From Microbacteriaceae bacterium (GTDB lineage: Bacteria; Actinomycetota; Actinomycetes; Actinomycetales; Microbacteriaceae), in the NCBI GenBank assembly GCA_019638805.1, contig JAHBTA010000001.1:310001-374000 (forward strand): a stretch of DNA of 64,000 bases. Reading direction: 5' to 3'. Of this stretch, positions 25,341 through 35,342 are shown piece by piece (the stretch's first letter is position 1; every line of letters begins with the position of its first letter). Made by a program: the position numbers and the translations under genes. A model generated the notes under the pieces. It searched no databases. It had not been told where the DNA came from and was given only the letters and a program-made list of their open reading frames with translations.

Positions 25341-26213
25341 CTACTCCGCGGTCTCGCGCAACTGCCGGATCTCGGCCTCGAGCTCGTCGAGGTTGGCCGG
25401 GGCTTCGAGCCCGCACTCGCCGAGCTCCTGCTCGACCTCAAGGGTCAGGCCGTCCTTGCCTGCCGTGTGGGCATCGGCGACGGTACCGGTGTAGATCTGG
25501 TTGTCCTGCGACTCCAGGTTGACCGCCGACGCGTCGGCGCACAGGTGGTACACCGTGCCGCTCAGCGTCCAGGTGACCTCGTTGCCACCCGTGAGCTGCT
25601 GCACGATGTCGGTGTACTCGTCGATCTGGCCCTCGTTGGCGACCTGCTGCGCGGTCTCGTCCTCGACCGAGTTCGGGCTCCAGTCCGCGCTCAGCAGTCC
25701 CGCCGCGACCAGCAGTGCGATCGCGATGCCGCCCGCGATGCCCTTCTGCTTCCCGTCCATGTTCTTGTTGGTGAAGATCAGGATGATGAGCGGCAGGAAC
25801 GCGATGATCGAGATGATCACGCCCAGCTGGTTCTGCACGAAGAAGCGGAACGGCTCGGATCGCTTGGCCGGGTCGAGATCGTTCGCCTTCTTCCAGAACT
25901 GGGAGCCCACGATCGCGAGGATCGCGATGACCACCAGAGCGCCGAGGAGCGCCCACAGGAACCAGCTCTGCGTCGTGTCCTGACGCAGCAGCCAGAAGAT
26001 CGCGACCGCCTCTGCGGCGATGGCCAGCACCCACAGGATGATGGCGACGACCCGGAACCCGGTCGCCTTGCTCTTGGCCTCGGCGGTGGGCTTCCAGACC
26101 GCGTCGGAGTCCTTGCGGACCGCCTCCTCCGCGAGTTCCTTGGCCTTCTCGCTGGGCTCCGTCTTGGGTGCCCGAACGACCTTCTTGCCGCTCTTGCTGG
26201 TGCCGTCCGCCAT
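25341..26213 (-). CDS. Actinobacterial membrane protein of unknown function
   Basis: The protein is 290 residues. A Lys/Glu-rich cytoplasmic N-terminus (about 50 residues) is followed by four hydrophobic segments (FRVVAIILWVLAIAAEAVAI, SWFLWALLGALVVIAILAIV, LGVIISIIAFLPLIILIF, IAGGIAIALLVAAGLL). An acidic C-terminal domain (residues about 175-290) contains two cysteines (YHLCADAS, ELGECGLE) and ends in a helix. No catalytic motif is seen. It starts at ATG 26213 and is divergent from the small Gly-rich protein gene. A CTGAGT/ACTCAG hairpin follows its stop. Confidence 0.7.
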   Translation of the reverse strand: MADGTSKSGKKVVRAPKTEPSEKAKELAEEAVRKDSDAVWKPTAEAKSKATGFRVVAIILWVLAIAAEAVAIFWLLRQDTTQSWFLWALLGALVVIAILAIVGSQFWKKANDLDPAKRSEPFRFFVQNQLGVIISIIAFLPLIILIFTNKNMDGKQKGIAGGIAIALLVAAGLLSADWSPNSVEDETAQQVANEGQIDEYTDIVQQLTGGNEVTWTLSGTVYHLCADASAVNLESQDNQIYTGTVADAHTAGKDGLTLEVEQELGECGLEAPANLDELEAEIRQLRETAE

Positions 26214-26344
26214 CTCTCCATGCCTCCTGGGAGTCGCAACAGTGGCACGAGCCTATCGCGGCGCGGGTGTGGCGCCTCGCGCGGGAGAGCCGATAATCTC
26301 GCGCACACGGGCACGGACGCCCGCAACGACGGAGGGGAGACTCC

Positions 26345-26608
26345 ATGGAATGGCTCATCGGACTCATCGGCGGCGCGGCAGGTGGTCTCGGCGCGGGCGC
26401 CGGCGTCAAGCAGAACAAGCTGGGTCCGGTCATCAACGCCGTGCTCGGGGCCCTCGGCGGGCTCGGCGGCAGCGCGATCGTGCAGGCCGTCCTGAACTCG
26501 GGTCTCGACCTCGGTCAGATCGCGGGCAACCTGGTCGGCGGCGGCGTCGCCGGCGCGATCGTGTCGACCGTGGTCGGCCTGATCGTCAACGCCATCAAGA
26601 AGAAGTAG
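26345..26608 (+). CDS. Small glycine-rich membrane protein
   Basis: This 87-residue protein starts MEWLIGLIGGAAGG and is nearly all small and hydrophobic residues. It has three segments that could lie in the membrane (residues 1-18, 29-48, 58-82) and a C-terminal IKKK. Conserved proteins of this kind are common in actinobacteria and of unknown function. GGAGGGGAGA lies just upstream, a good ribosome binding site. It is convergent with aceB with 2 bases between stop codons. Confidence 0.65.
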   Translation: MEWLIGLIGGAAGGLGAGAGVKQNKLGPVINAVLGALGGLGGSAIVQAVLNSGLDLGQIAGNLVGGGVAGAIVSTVVGLIVNAIKKK

Positions 26609-26610
26609 CC

Positions 26611-28235
26611 TCAGGCGGCCGCCGCGTCCTCGCGCTCCGGTTCGACCAGGTAGCGCGAGTACGCGGCGATCGTCAGGAAGGTCGGGAACTCGCCCTCGAG
26701 CGTCACGGCGCGGAACAGCGCGGCCGCATCCTCGAACCGGGAGCCGTCGGTCGAGAACCAGGCCACGGCATCCGTCACCAGCGCCTCGACCAGCTCACGC
26801 GTGACGCGCGTTCCCTCGGCCGTGACCACGCGCTGGTGGATCCACTGCCACAGTTGCGAGCGGCTGATCTCGGCGGTCGCGGCGTCCTCCATGAGGTTGT
26901 CGATGGCAGCCGCACCCACGCCGCGGAGCCAGGACTCGAGGTAGCGCAACGCGATGGACACGTTCGCGGCGACCCCGGCATCCGTCACCTCGCCGTCGAT
27001 CCGCAGGTCCAGCAGATCGGCGCCCGTCACGTGGACGTCCTCGCGCAGGCGGTCGAGCTGGTTCGCTCGATCGCCCAGGACCGCGTCGAACTCGGCGCGC
27101 GCGGTCGGGATCAGGTCGGGATGCGCCACCCAGGTGCCGTCGAACCCGTCGCCGGCCTCGCGCTTCTTGTCGGATGCCACCGCGGCCAGGGCGCGCTCCG
27201 TCACCTCCGGATCGCGGCGGTTCGGGATGAACGCGCTCATGCCCCCGATGGCGTGCGCGCCGCGCTTGTGGCAGGTCTGCACGAGCAGTTCGGTGTAGGC
27301 GCGCATGAACGGGACGGTCATGGTGATCTTGGCCCGGTCGGGCAGCACGAACCCGGCGCCCCGGCCGCGGAAGTTCTTGATGATCGAGAAGATGTAGTCC
27401 CAGCGGCCGGCGTTGAGCCCCGCGCAGTGGTCGCGCAGCTCGTAGAGGATCTCCTCCATCTCGAACGCGGCCGGGATGGTCTCGATGAGCACGGTCGCGC
27501 GGATCGTGCCGTGCGGGATGCCGAGCTCGGCCTCCGCGAACGTGAACACCTGATCCCACAGCCGGGCCTCGAGATGCGACTCGAGCTTGGGCAGGTAGAA
27601 GTACGGACCCGATCCGCGCTCGATGAGCTCGCGCGCGTTGTGGAACAGGTACAGCCCCGCGTCGACGAGCGACCCCGACGCCGGGCTCGCGATGCCCGCG
27701 GCGTTGCGATAGCGCAGGTGCTTCTCGACCAGGTGCCATCCGCGCGGGCGGAACACGATGGTGGGCAGCGTCTCGGCCGTGAGCTCGTAGCGCTTGCCCT
27801 CCTCCGAGGTGAAGTCGATGCGCCGCCGGATCGCGTCGGACAGGTTCACCTGCCCGCCGATCACGTTGGCCCAGGTCGGGCTCGTGGCGTCCTCGTGGTC
27901 GGCCAGCCACACCTTGGCGCCCGAGTTCAGGGCGTTGACCGTCATCTTCCGGTCGGTGGGGCCGGTGATCTCCACCCGACGGTCCTCGAGGCCGGGGCCC
28001 GCGCCGGCGACCTTCCAGGAGGTGTCGGCGCGGACATCCGCGGTCTCGTCCAGGAAGCGCAGGTCGCGCCCGTTGTCGATCTCGCGGCGGCGGCGCATGC
28101 GGGCGGCCAGCCGCTCGTGCCGCGGACCGGCGAACCGGTCGTGCAGGCGAGTGAGGAAGGTCAGCGCCTCCGGGGTCAGGATCTCATCGAACCGTTCGGC
28201 CCGATCGCCCTCGGGGGCGAGGATCTCGATGGTGC

Positions 28236-28239
<4 letters not shown>
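26611..28239 (-). CDS. aceB: Malate synthase A
   Basis: AceB condenses glyoxylate with acetyl-CoA to malate in the glyoxylate shunt. The 542-residue length fits isoform A. Recognisable blocks are [69 protein letters not shown] and [12 protein letters not shown]. Start ATG 28239 overlaps the aceA stop by 4 bases, so isocitrate lyase and malate synthase are translated in sequence from one mRNA. Expression on acetate or fatty acids is expected. Confidence 0.95.
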
Positions 28240-29537
<1,298 letters not shown>

Positions 29538-29743
29538 GCACCGATCGTGGCCGCCCCGTGCGGGGACTTCGGCATGATGCCGGCCAGAATTGCTGGGGAG
29601 ATTCTGCGCAACAGGAGAATTCAGGCCCGCCCCGCCGCGAGCCGTGGACATACCGGTGCCGCCTCGCAGCCCTGCGGGCGGAGTCGGTGGGCCTAGGGGT
29701 GCGCCCCTAGGAGGCCCGGAACACCGTGCAGCACAATGGGGCT

Positions 29744-30235
29744 GTGGCGATCCGAGTTCTCATCGTCGACGACCATCCGGTGGTCCGTGGGGGTCTCCAG
29801 GCGCTGCTCGAGACGCTCGACGGGATCGAGGCCGTCGGCCAGGCCTCGGACGGGGCGAGTGCCTTGCGCGAGGTTGCGCTCACGCGCCCGGATGTCGTGG
29901 TGACCGACCTGCGGATGCCGGGGATCGACGGTGTCGAAGCGACCCGTAGCATCACCGCCCGATATCCCGGAACGGCGGTGCTCGTGCTGACCATGTTCGC
30001 CGAGGATTCCCTCGTCGCGGAAGCGCTCGCCGCGGGGGCGCAGGACTATCTGCTGAAGGGGGCGGGTCAGGAGGAGATCGAGCGGGCGATCCGCGCCGTC
30101 GCCGCGGGTGACGCGATCTTCAGCCGGGAGGTCGCCGATCAGCTCCTCCGGCCGCGGGCGCCGAAGTCGCCCGCCCCGCCACAGCTGACCGAACGCGAAC
30201 GCGAGGTCACGCATCTGCTCGCCCGGCGCGGTCTC
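29744..30235 (+). pseudogene. NarL/LuxR-type response regulator, truncated by deletion
   Basis: The receiver domain is intact: Asp9-Asp10, phospho-acceptor Asp55 (VVTDLRMPG), the conserved Thr in VLVLTMF and Lys in YLLKGA. The C-terminal LuxR helix-turn-helix begins (LTEREREVTHLLARRGL) but is cut off after that; the remaining frame reads into another gene out of phase. The gene therefore lacks its DNA-binding helices. I start at GTG 29744 ([10 protein letters not shown]); GTG 29726 is possible. The frame continues to 30520 with low-complexity Arg/Ala text that is not a real domain. Confidence 0.8.
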
Positions 30236-30686
30236 GGACGCGCGCTCGGACGTACGTCAGGCGCTGGATGCCGTGCGACGCGTGGTGTACGGCTTGCGAC
30301 CGGTGGCGCTCGACGGCGGGGGGCTCGTCGGCGCGCTGCACGAGCAGACCCGCGGCGAGCAGGTCCCCGCGGTCGTCGTGCACGCGGCCGATCCGATGCC
30401 ACCGCTCTCCCCCGCCGTGGAGCTGACCGCGTACCGCATCGCCATGGAGGCTCTCGCCAATGCGCGGCGGCACTCCCGCGCCTCCGCTGTGGTCGTCACG
30501 CTGGCTTCCTCGGCGAATGAGCTGCGCATGACGATCGAGGACGACGGCGAAGCGACCCCGGATACCGTCGTGCCCGGCGCGGGTATCCGTTCGATGCGCG
30601 AACGCGCGGAGGAGCTGCGCGGGCACCTCACGGCCGGGCCGACCGCGACCGGTTGGCGGGTCGAGGCCACCATCCCGCTCGTGTGA
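30234..30686 (+). pseudogene. C-terminal fragment of a NarL-type sensor histidine kinase
   Basis: In a different frame directly after the truncated regulator, the sequence reads ARSDVRQALDAVRRVVYGLR then PVALDGGGLVGAL: the end of a HisKA_3 helix pair. The HATPase_c domain follows: TAYRIAMEALANARRHSRA (N box), MTIEDDGE (G1) and GAGIRSMRERAEELRG (G2). The sensor part and the phospho-accepting helix are missing. A single deletion between an adjacent regulator gene and kinase gene explains both fragments. Confidence 0.8.
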
Positions 30687-30781
30687 GACACGCTGCCAGC
30701 CCTCGCCGTCCCCAACTGTGCCGACTATTCATCCGTCATTATGAGATAGGGTAATAAATCATAAAACATAGGGGGCAGAGT

Positions 30782-31966
30782 ATGAACTGGCCAGCGGTGA
30801 CCGCAGAACGCATGCTCTGGAGCCCCGATCACCTCGCAGACTTCGGGCCTGGCATTGCTTCCTACCTTGCCGGACCTCGCGAGTACGACGCGAGCGTGCC
30901 GCCTGAGATCGCTCGGTGTCAGGTGGACCTTCCCGATGCACTGGTGACCGCCGCCGAGGAAGCGGGTCGCGAGCTGAGTCGATTCGATGCGGAACTCGGG
31001 CACAGAGTCGCGTCGTTCGGGCCGGTGCTACTAAGGAGTGAAGCCGCAGCGTCGTCTCAGATCGAGCAACTGTCGGCCAGCGCGCGCGCGATCCTCACCG
31101 CGGAACTCACCGGACACGCCGCTCGAAACGCGACCGTGATCGCGAACAACACCGCCGCGCTGACGGCGGCTATCGGGCTGGCGGATAACATCACCGCCGA
31201 GGCGATCGCGAAGATGCATCAGGTGTTGATGGTCGGTCAGATCCAGCACACCCCCGGCCAGTGGCGGACCGAGCCGGTGTGGATCGGGACGAGTTCGCGA
31301 TCGCCCGTCGGTGCCGACTTCGTCGCGCCCAGGTGGGAACGCGTCCCAGGACTGATCGAGGACCTAGTGATCTTCAGTCGTCGTCTGGATATCGGTGCGC
31401 TGACGCTGACGGCGATCTCGCACGCTCAGTTCGAGACGATCCACCCGTTCACGGATGGCAACGGGCGCACCGGTCGCGCATTGGCGCAGGCGCTGCTGCG
31501 CTATCGAGGCGTCACGCGAGCAGTAGCAGTACCCGTATCGGCGGGTCTCCTAGCCGATGTAGACGGCTATCATGCAGCGCTCACCGCGTACCGTGCCGGG
31601 GACCTGGAACCGATCGTGGCAGGTTTCGCGGAGGCCAGCCTCAGGGCCGTCACAAACGCACGCCAACTCGTCGCCGACATCGACGCGATCGTGGCTGGGT
31701 GGCGGGCTCGAGTCAAGGCGCGATCGGACAGCGGGGTATGGCGCGTGCTTGAAGTCATCGCTCAGACTCCCGTCGTAGACGCGGCACTCGTCGCAGCGGC
31801 GCTTGGTATTCGAACCCAGAACGCTTACCCGCTGCTGCGGGACCTGACCGACCAAGGCGTTCTCAATGCGAAGGCTGAACATCGCTTTGGGACGGTGTGG
31901 CGCAGCGACGACGTGCTCAAAGCGATCGACCAGTTCGCGGAGCGCGCGGGACGACGAAGCGTCTGA
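30782..31966 (+). CDS. Fic-domain protein (AMPylase-type)
   Basis: This 394-residue Fic protein carries the complete catalytic motif HPFTDGNGRTGR (residues 221-232), which transfers AMP or another nucleotide part to target proteins. An upstream inhibitory-helix motif SSQIEQ (91-96, consensus S/T-x-x-x-E) marks a self-inhibited class II enzyme. The C-terminal 90 residues look like a winged helix (DAALVAAALGIRTQNAYPLL, then RDLTDQGVLNAK). GGGGGCAG precedes ATG 30782. Its promoter region is AT-rich and unlike its neighbours, suggesting acquisition. The target is unknown. Confidence 0.9.
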   Translation: MNWPAVTAERMLWSPDHLADFGPGIASYLAGPREYDASVPPEIARCQVDLPDALVTAAEEAGRELSRFDAELGHRVASFGPVLLRSEAAASSQIEQLSASARAILTAELTGHAARNATVIANNTAALTAAIGLADNITAEAIAKMHQVLMVGQIQHTPGQWRTEPVWIGTSSRSPVGADFVAPRWERVPGLIEDLVIFSRRLDIGALTLTAISHAQFETIHPFTDGNGRTGRALAQALLRYRGVTRAVAVPVSAGLLADVDGYHAALTAYRAGDLEPIVAGFAEASLRAVTNARQLVADIDAIVAGWRARVKARSDSGVWRVLEVIAQTPVVDAALVAAALGIRTQNAYPLLRDLTDQGVLNAKAEHRFGTVWRSDDVLKAIDQFAERAGRRSV

Positions 31967-32066
31967 ACTTGTGATCCCTCCGCGTGGCTAGAGGGCGCGG
32001 CGGGCCGCAAATGTGTAGCCATTTGTAGCCGGAACGGCGGTAGGGCAGGCTCCCGCAGAACACGAA

Positions 32067-32086
32067 AGCCCTGGCTGACCAGGGCT
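32067..32086 (-). terminator. Rho-independent-like terminator beyond the tRNA-Glu fragment
   Basis: AGCCCTGG-TCAG-CCAGGGCT is a perfect 8-bp hairpin on the minus strand followed by TTTCGTGTT. It lies 6 bases past the CCA end of the tRNA fragment, as expected for the original terminator of the intact tRNA gene. Confidence 0.75.
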
Positions 32087-32092
32087 CTCCGT

Positions 32093-32138
32093 TGGTGACC
32101 CCAGCGGGATTCGAACCCGCGTTACCGCCGTGAGAGGG
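32093..32138 (-). tRNA. 3' fragment of tRNA-Glu(CTC), probable attachment-site remnant
   Basis: On the minus strand the sequence holds the anticodon loop with CTC, the 3' anticodon stem (GGCGG), variable loop, T-arm (GCGGGTTCGAATCCCGC), the acceptor 3' strand TGGGGTC, A and the encoded CCA. The 5' half is absent: beyond 32138 the sequence no longer pairs. Integrases often recombine in the 3' half of tRNA genes and leave such a copy at one end of the inserted element. It is not expected to give a functional tRNA. Confidence 0.75.
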
Positions 32139-32548
32139 AGTTCAGGACCCCCGAAAGTACGCCTCCACACCCGCTCTGGCCAGTGTTTGTGGCGATTGCG
32201 AGTGCGTCGAGTGCGCCAGCGAAGTTGATGTCGTCAGCGTTCGCAGTCAAATTGCAGTCACGCGGCGGTGAGTTCGTTGAACTCGAGACCTACCAAAGGA
32301 TCCTCTCTCAACAGGGTGGCGCGGAGTCATGGGAGACTCGATCGCAGCTATGCGATTTTCCCCGAGGGGTGCACCCGCTGGGACTCAACCTAGACAGGTT
32401 CGAGACGGAGATGAAGCGCGTTCGCGACGTTCTGCAATTGCACCGCGTCGCGTTGTGACGATTCCTCGTCCTCGCAGGGTTCTTGGTGGCGCGACCTCCT
32501 GGACGTCGAGCTTTGGAGACATGCCGAGGTCTTAGACTTCGGGAAGCC

Positions 32549-33406
32549 CTACCGCAGCTGCCGGGGACGGATCAGCCCGAAGAGCGTGCGCTGGAGCCAG
32601 CGTGGCATGCCGAAACTCGAGCGATCCGTGTCGAGCGCTGCGATGCGCTCCATCTCGTCGTCGGCGAGCTCGAAGTCGAATACGTGGAAGTTCTCGGCGA
32701 TGTGCGCAGGATCGACCGACTTCGGGATCGCGACGAAACCGGATTGGACGTGCCAGCGGAGAATGACCTGCGCCACACTCTTTCCGTGCGTCCGCGCGAG
32801 TTCGACGAGCACGGGTTCTTCGAGGAGCCGCTTCGAGCCGTGACCGAGCGGGTACCAGGCCTCGGCGGCGATCTCGTGCTGGCGAAGATAGGGGATCAGC
32901 TCGCGCTGTTGATAGTACGGATTGAGCTCGACCTGGTTGACCGCCGGCGGCACGGTGGCGTACTCGAGCAGGTCGGTGAGATCCGCGACGGTGAAGTTGC
33001 TGACTCCGATCGACCGGACACGACCGTCGGCCTGGGCCTGCTCCATCGCTCGCCACGCGCCGGAGACGTCGGAGAACGGCTGGTGCAGGAGCACCAGATC
33101 GAGGTAGCCGGTGCCGAGTCGCTCGATCGACGCGTCGATGGACGCGCTCGTCTTCTCGAAGCCGTAGTCGGCGATCCAGACCTTGGTCGTCACGAATACG
33201 TCCTCGCGAGGCACCCCGGACGCCGCGATGCCGCGACCCACGGCCCTTTCGTTGCCGTAGGCGACGGCGGTGTCGACGAGTCGGTAGCCGGCGGCCAGAG
33301 CCGCCTCGACGCTGCGCTGGCACTCGTCGACATCCGAGACGAGGAATACCCCGATGCCCAGCTGGGGGATGGACGTTCCGGAGTTGAGGCTCAACGAGGT
33401 GGGCAT
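32549..33406 (-). CDS. Aldo/keto reductase
   Basis: This 285-residue AKR TIM-barrel NADPH oxidoreductase has the catalytic tetrad Asp45 (LVDTAVAYGNE), Tyr50, Lys75 (VTTKVW) and His108 (LVLLHQP). GVSNF and AIPKSVDP are the cofactor-side motifs. Overall it resembles the 2,5-diketo-D-gluconate reductase (DkgA) branch. It is one of three AKR genes in this redox cluster; substrate unknown. It stands alone on the minus strand, with the cupin gene starting 490 bases upstream. Confidence 0.88.
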   Translation of the reverse strand: MPTSLSLNSGTSIPQLGIGVFLVSDVDECQRSVEAALAAGYRLVDTAVAYGNERAVGRGIAASGVPREDVFVTTKVWIADYGFEKTSASIDASIERLGTGYLDLVLLHQPFSDVSGAWRAMEQAQADGRVRSIGVSNFTVADLTDLLEYATVPPAVNQVELNPYYQQRELIPYLRQHEIAAEAWYPLGHGSKRLLEEPVLVELARTHGKSVAQVILRWHVQSGFVAIPKSVDPAHIAENFHVFDFELADDEMERIAALDTDRSSFGMPRWLQRTLFGLIRPRQLR

Positions 33407-33491
33407 GTCCCGAGGTTACGGTCCGTGCGTTGGCCCATCCAGGTACCCATATTCACCCTCAGTCCGCGCGACGCGCGCGGCCTCCGGCAGG

Positions 33492-33896
33492 TCAGGTGCG
33501 GCGGCGGTAGTCGCTCTCGCTCACGTGCTCGTGCCAGTGCACGCCGAGCGGCGGATCGACGGAGGTGTCGTAGGCGGCCAGGTGCTCCATGAAGGCGTCC
33601 GGCGCCGCGCCGTGCCAGTGCTCCTCACCGGGTGGTGTATACACGGTGTCGCCCGGGCGCGCTTCGATGACCTGCCCGTCGCGGGTGCCGAGCAGTGCCG
33701 TGCCTTCGGTGATGTGCAGTGTCTGCCCGAGGTCGTGGGAGTGCCATGCGGTGCGGGCACCGGGCGCGAACCGCACCCGGCCCAGATTCCCGCGCTGACC
33801 ATCCACCTTCGGGGCGACGATCTGCTCGATCCACACGTCGCCGGTGAACCACTCTGCCGGTCCCTTGCCTGTCGGGGGCGTCGGTTCGATGTTCAT
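33492..33896 (-). CDS. Cupin-domain protein
   Basis: This 134-residue single-domain cupin has metal ligands in TAWHSHDLGQTLHI (two His plus Gln) and PGEEHWHGAA. This pattern resembles small cupins of the mandelonitrile-lyase-like or carboxymuconolactone-associated type; the reaction is not assignable. It starts at ATG 33896, overlapping the DUF2255 stop by 4 bases, as the last gene of an ADH - AKR - DUF2255 - cupin unit. Confidence 0.82.
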   Translation of the reverse strand: MNIEPTPPTGKGPAEWFTGDVWIEQIVAPKVDGQRGNLGRVRFAPGARTAWHSHDLGQTLHITEGTALLGTRDGQVIEARPGDTVYTPPGEEHWHGAAPDAFMEHLAAYDTSVDPPLGVHWHEHVSESDYRRRT

Positions 33897-34288
33897 GATT
33901 CGTTTCCTCCGTCGGTTGTCTCGACCGGGTCGATGCGCACGGTGACGTCGTGGACGGCGGGACCCGTGATATGCGGCACGATCGTGGTGTAGCGCGCGTA
34001 CTTCACCCGGTATGCGGCGTCGATCTCGGCGTGCGGGCCGTCGGCCGCGTGGACGAACGTCACCTCGCGTTCCACGCGACCCGCCCGAATGCGCCCCCGT
34101 CCACGGCGGAGCGCACGCCGGTACCATCCGTTGTCCGACCCGTGAGCCGAGCGTGCGTAGACGGTCCCGTCGGCGACGACAGCCCACACGATGACGTCCG
34201 GGCTCAGCGTGCCGTCCGACCGTCGGGATGCGACCCGCACCTCGTCGGTGTGCGCGATGGCGTCGCGTTCCTCGTCTTTCCACTCCAC
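33893..34288 (-). CDS. DUF2255-family protein
   Basis: This 131-residue protein resembles DUF2255, small proteins with a flavin-reductase-like barrel (RRSDGTLSPDVIVWAVVADG, YARSAHGSDNGWYRRAL, ARYTTIVPHITGPAVHDVTV). I start at GTG 34288 because GGAG lies 6-9 bases upstream. It overlaps the cupin gene by 4 bases and follows the AKR gene by 17 bases, so it is part of the same transcript. The function is unknown. Confidence 0.75.
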   Translation of the reverse strand: MEWKDEERDAIAHTDEVRVASRRSDGTLSPDVIVWAVVADGTVYARSAHGSDNGWYRRALRRGRGRIRAGRVEREVTFVHAADGPHAEIDAAYRVKYARYTTIVPHITGPAVHDVTVRIDPVETTDGGNES

Positions 34289-34305
34289 GGCGTTCTCCGA
34301 TCCGT

Positions 34306-35322
34306 TCAGCGCCGGCGGGCGGTCGGCGTCAGGGTGTGGTCGCCGTAGCTGTCGTCGTCCGGGTTGACCGTGACGCCGGGGGCGACGATCGCGTCGATCC
34401 GGTCCAAGGTCTCCGTCGACAGCGTCACGGTCGCAGCCGGAAGGTAGGACTCGAGTTGCTCCATCGTGCGCGGGCCGACGATCGCCGACGTCACCCCCGG
34501 GTGGTTGAGCACGAAGGCGATGGCGAGCTCGATCAGCGTCAGCCCGGCGTCGTCCGCGACGTCCTGAAGCTCCTGGACGAGGGCGAGCTTGCGCTGATTC
34601 GTGGGGTTCGCCATGTCGAATCGCACCCCGGGGCGAGCCCGCGACGTCGGCCCGTCGTCCCCGCCGGAGCTGTATCGTCCGGACAGCCATCCGCCGGCGA
34701 GCGGACTGTACGTCAGAGTGCCCATCCCGTGCCGTTGCACGGTCGGCAGCACATCGCGCTCGATCCCCCGCACGAGAATCGAGTACGGCGGTTGCTCCGT
34801 GACGAAGCGTTCGAGTCCGCGCTCGCGGGCCGCCCACTGGGCTTCGACGATCTGGGATCCCGCGTAGGACGATGATCCGATGTAGCGCACCTTGCCCTGA
34901 CGCACCAGATCGGTCAAGGCCCCCAGAGTCTCCTCGACGTCCACGGCCGGATCCGGCCGATGCACCTGGTACAGGTCCAGGTAGTCGGTGCCGAGCCGCG
35001 CCAGCGACGCCTCGACCTCGCGGATGATCCATCGCCGGGATCCCCCGCGGTGATTCGGGTTCTCCCCCATCGGCATGAAGAACTTCGTGGCCAGCACCAC
35101 ATCGTCACGGCGCCCGCGGAGCGCCTTCCCGACGATCTCCTCCGAGCGACCCCCGGAGTAGACGTCGGCCGTGTCGACGAAGTTGATCCCCGCATCCAAC
35201 GCCGCATGGATGACGCGGACGGCGTCCGCTTCATCGTCGTTCCCCCACGGCCCGAACATCATCGTGCCCAGGCACAGCGGGCTGACCTTTACGCCGGTGC
35301 GTCCCAGCTGGCGGTATTCCAT
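34306..35322 (-). CDS. Aldo/keto reductase (YghZ/Kv-beta-like)
   Basis: This 338-residue AKR starts at MEYRQLGRTGVKVSPLCLGT, with GGAG upstream of ATG 35322. Motifs: INFVDTADVYSGGRSEE (Asp, Tyr), VVLATKFFM (Lys), DLYQVHRPDP (His), IGSSSYAG and AIVGPRTMEQLES near the C-terminus. This is the longer Kv-beta/YghZ-type branch. A longer frame begins at 35343 inside the end of the alcohol dehydrogenase gene, so the two are close-coupled. Substrate unknown. Confidence 0.87.
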   Translation of the reverse strand: MEYRQLGRTGVKVSPLCLGTMMFGPWGNDDEADAVRVIHAALDAGINFVDTADVYSGGRSEEIVGKALRGRRDDVVLATKFFMPMGENPNHRGGSRRWIIREVEASLARLGTDYLDLYQVHRPDPAVDVEETLGALTDLVRQGKVRYIGSSSYAGSQIVEAQWAARERGLERFVTEQPPYSILVRGIERDVLPTVQRHGMGTLTYSPLAGGWLSGRYSSGGDDGPTSRARPGVRFDMANPTNQRKLALVQELQDVADDAGLTLIELAIAFVLNHPGVTSAIVGPRTMEQLESYLPAATVTLSTETLDRIDAIVAPGVTVNPDDDSYGDHTLTPTARRR

Positions 35323-35342
35323 CGTCGTCTCCGATCCCTCCA

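Larger units (their letters stand above)
31967..32548. other. Gene-poor junction between fic and an aldo/keto reductase
   Basis: This 582-base stretch contains the tRNA-Glu 3' fragment (32093-32138) and its terminator. A weak open frame at 32183-32458 (+) ends in ETYQRILSQQGGAESWETRS and similar text, which could be a gene remnant. No family is recognisable and the start region lacks a clear ribosome binding site, so I do not call it a gene. Confidence 0.5.

Noticed and set aside
29538..29743. RamB/RamA-like sites upstream of aceA
   Set aside because: A few AT-richer words occur (GAATT near 29587 and 29617), but none matches a known consensus well enough to call.
30236..30520. C-terminal half of the long response-regulator frame as a fused domain
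   Set aside because: It is Arg/Ala/Gly-rich text produced by reading the histidine-kinase remnant out of frame.
32093..32180. An intact tRNA gene at 32.1 kb
   Set aside because: Only the 3' half is present; no acceptor 5' strand, D-arm or 5' anticodon stem can be drawn from 32139 onward.
32183..32458. 91-codon plus-strand frame
   Set aside because: No recognisable domain, mixed composition and no convincing ribosome binding site. Noted only as a possible remnant.
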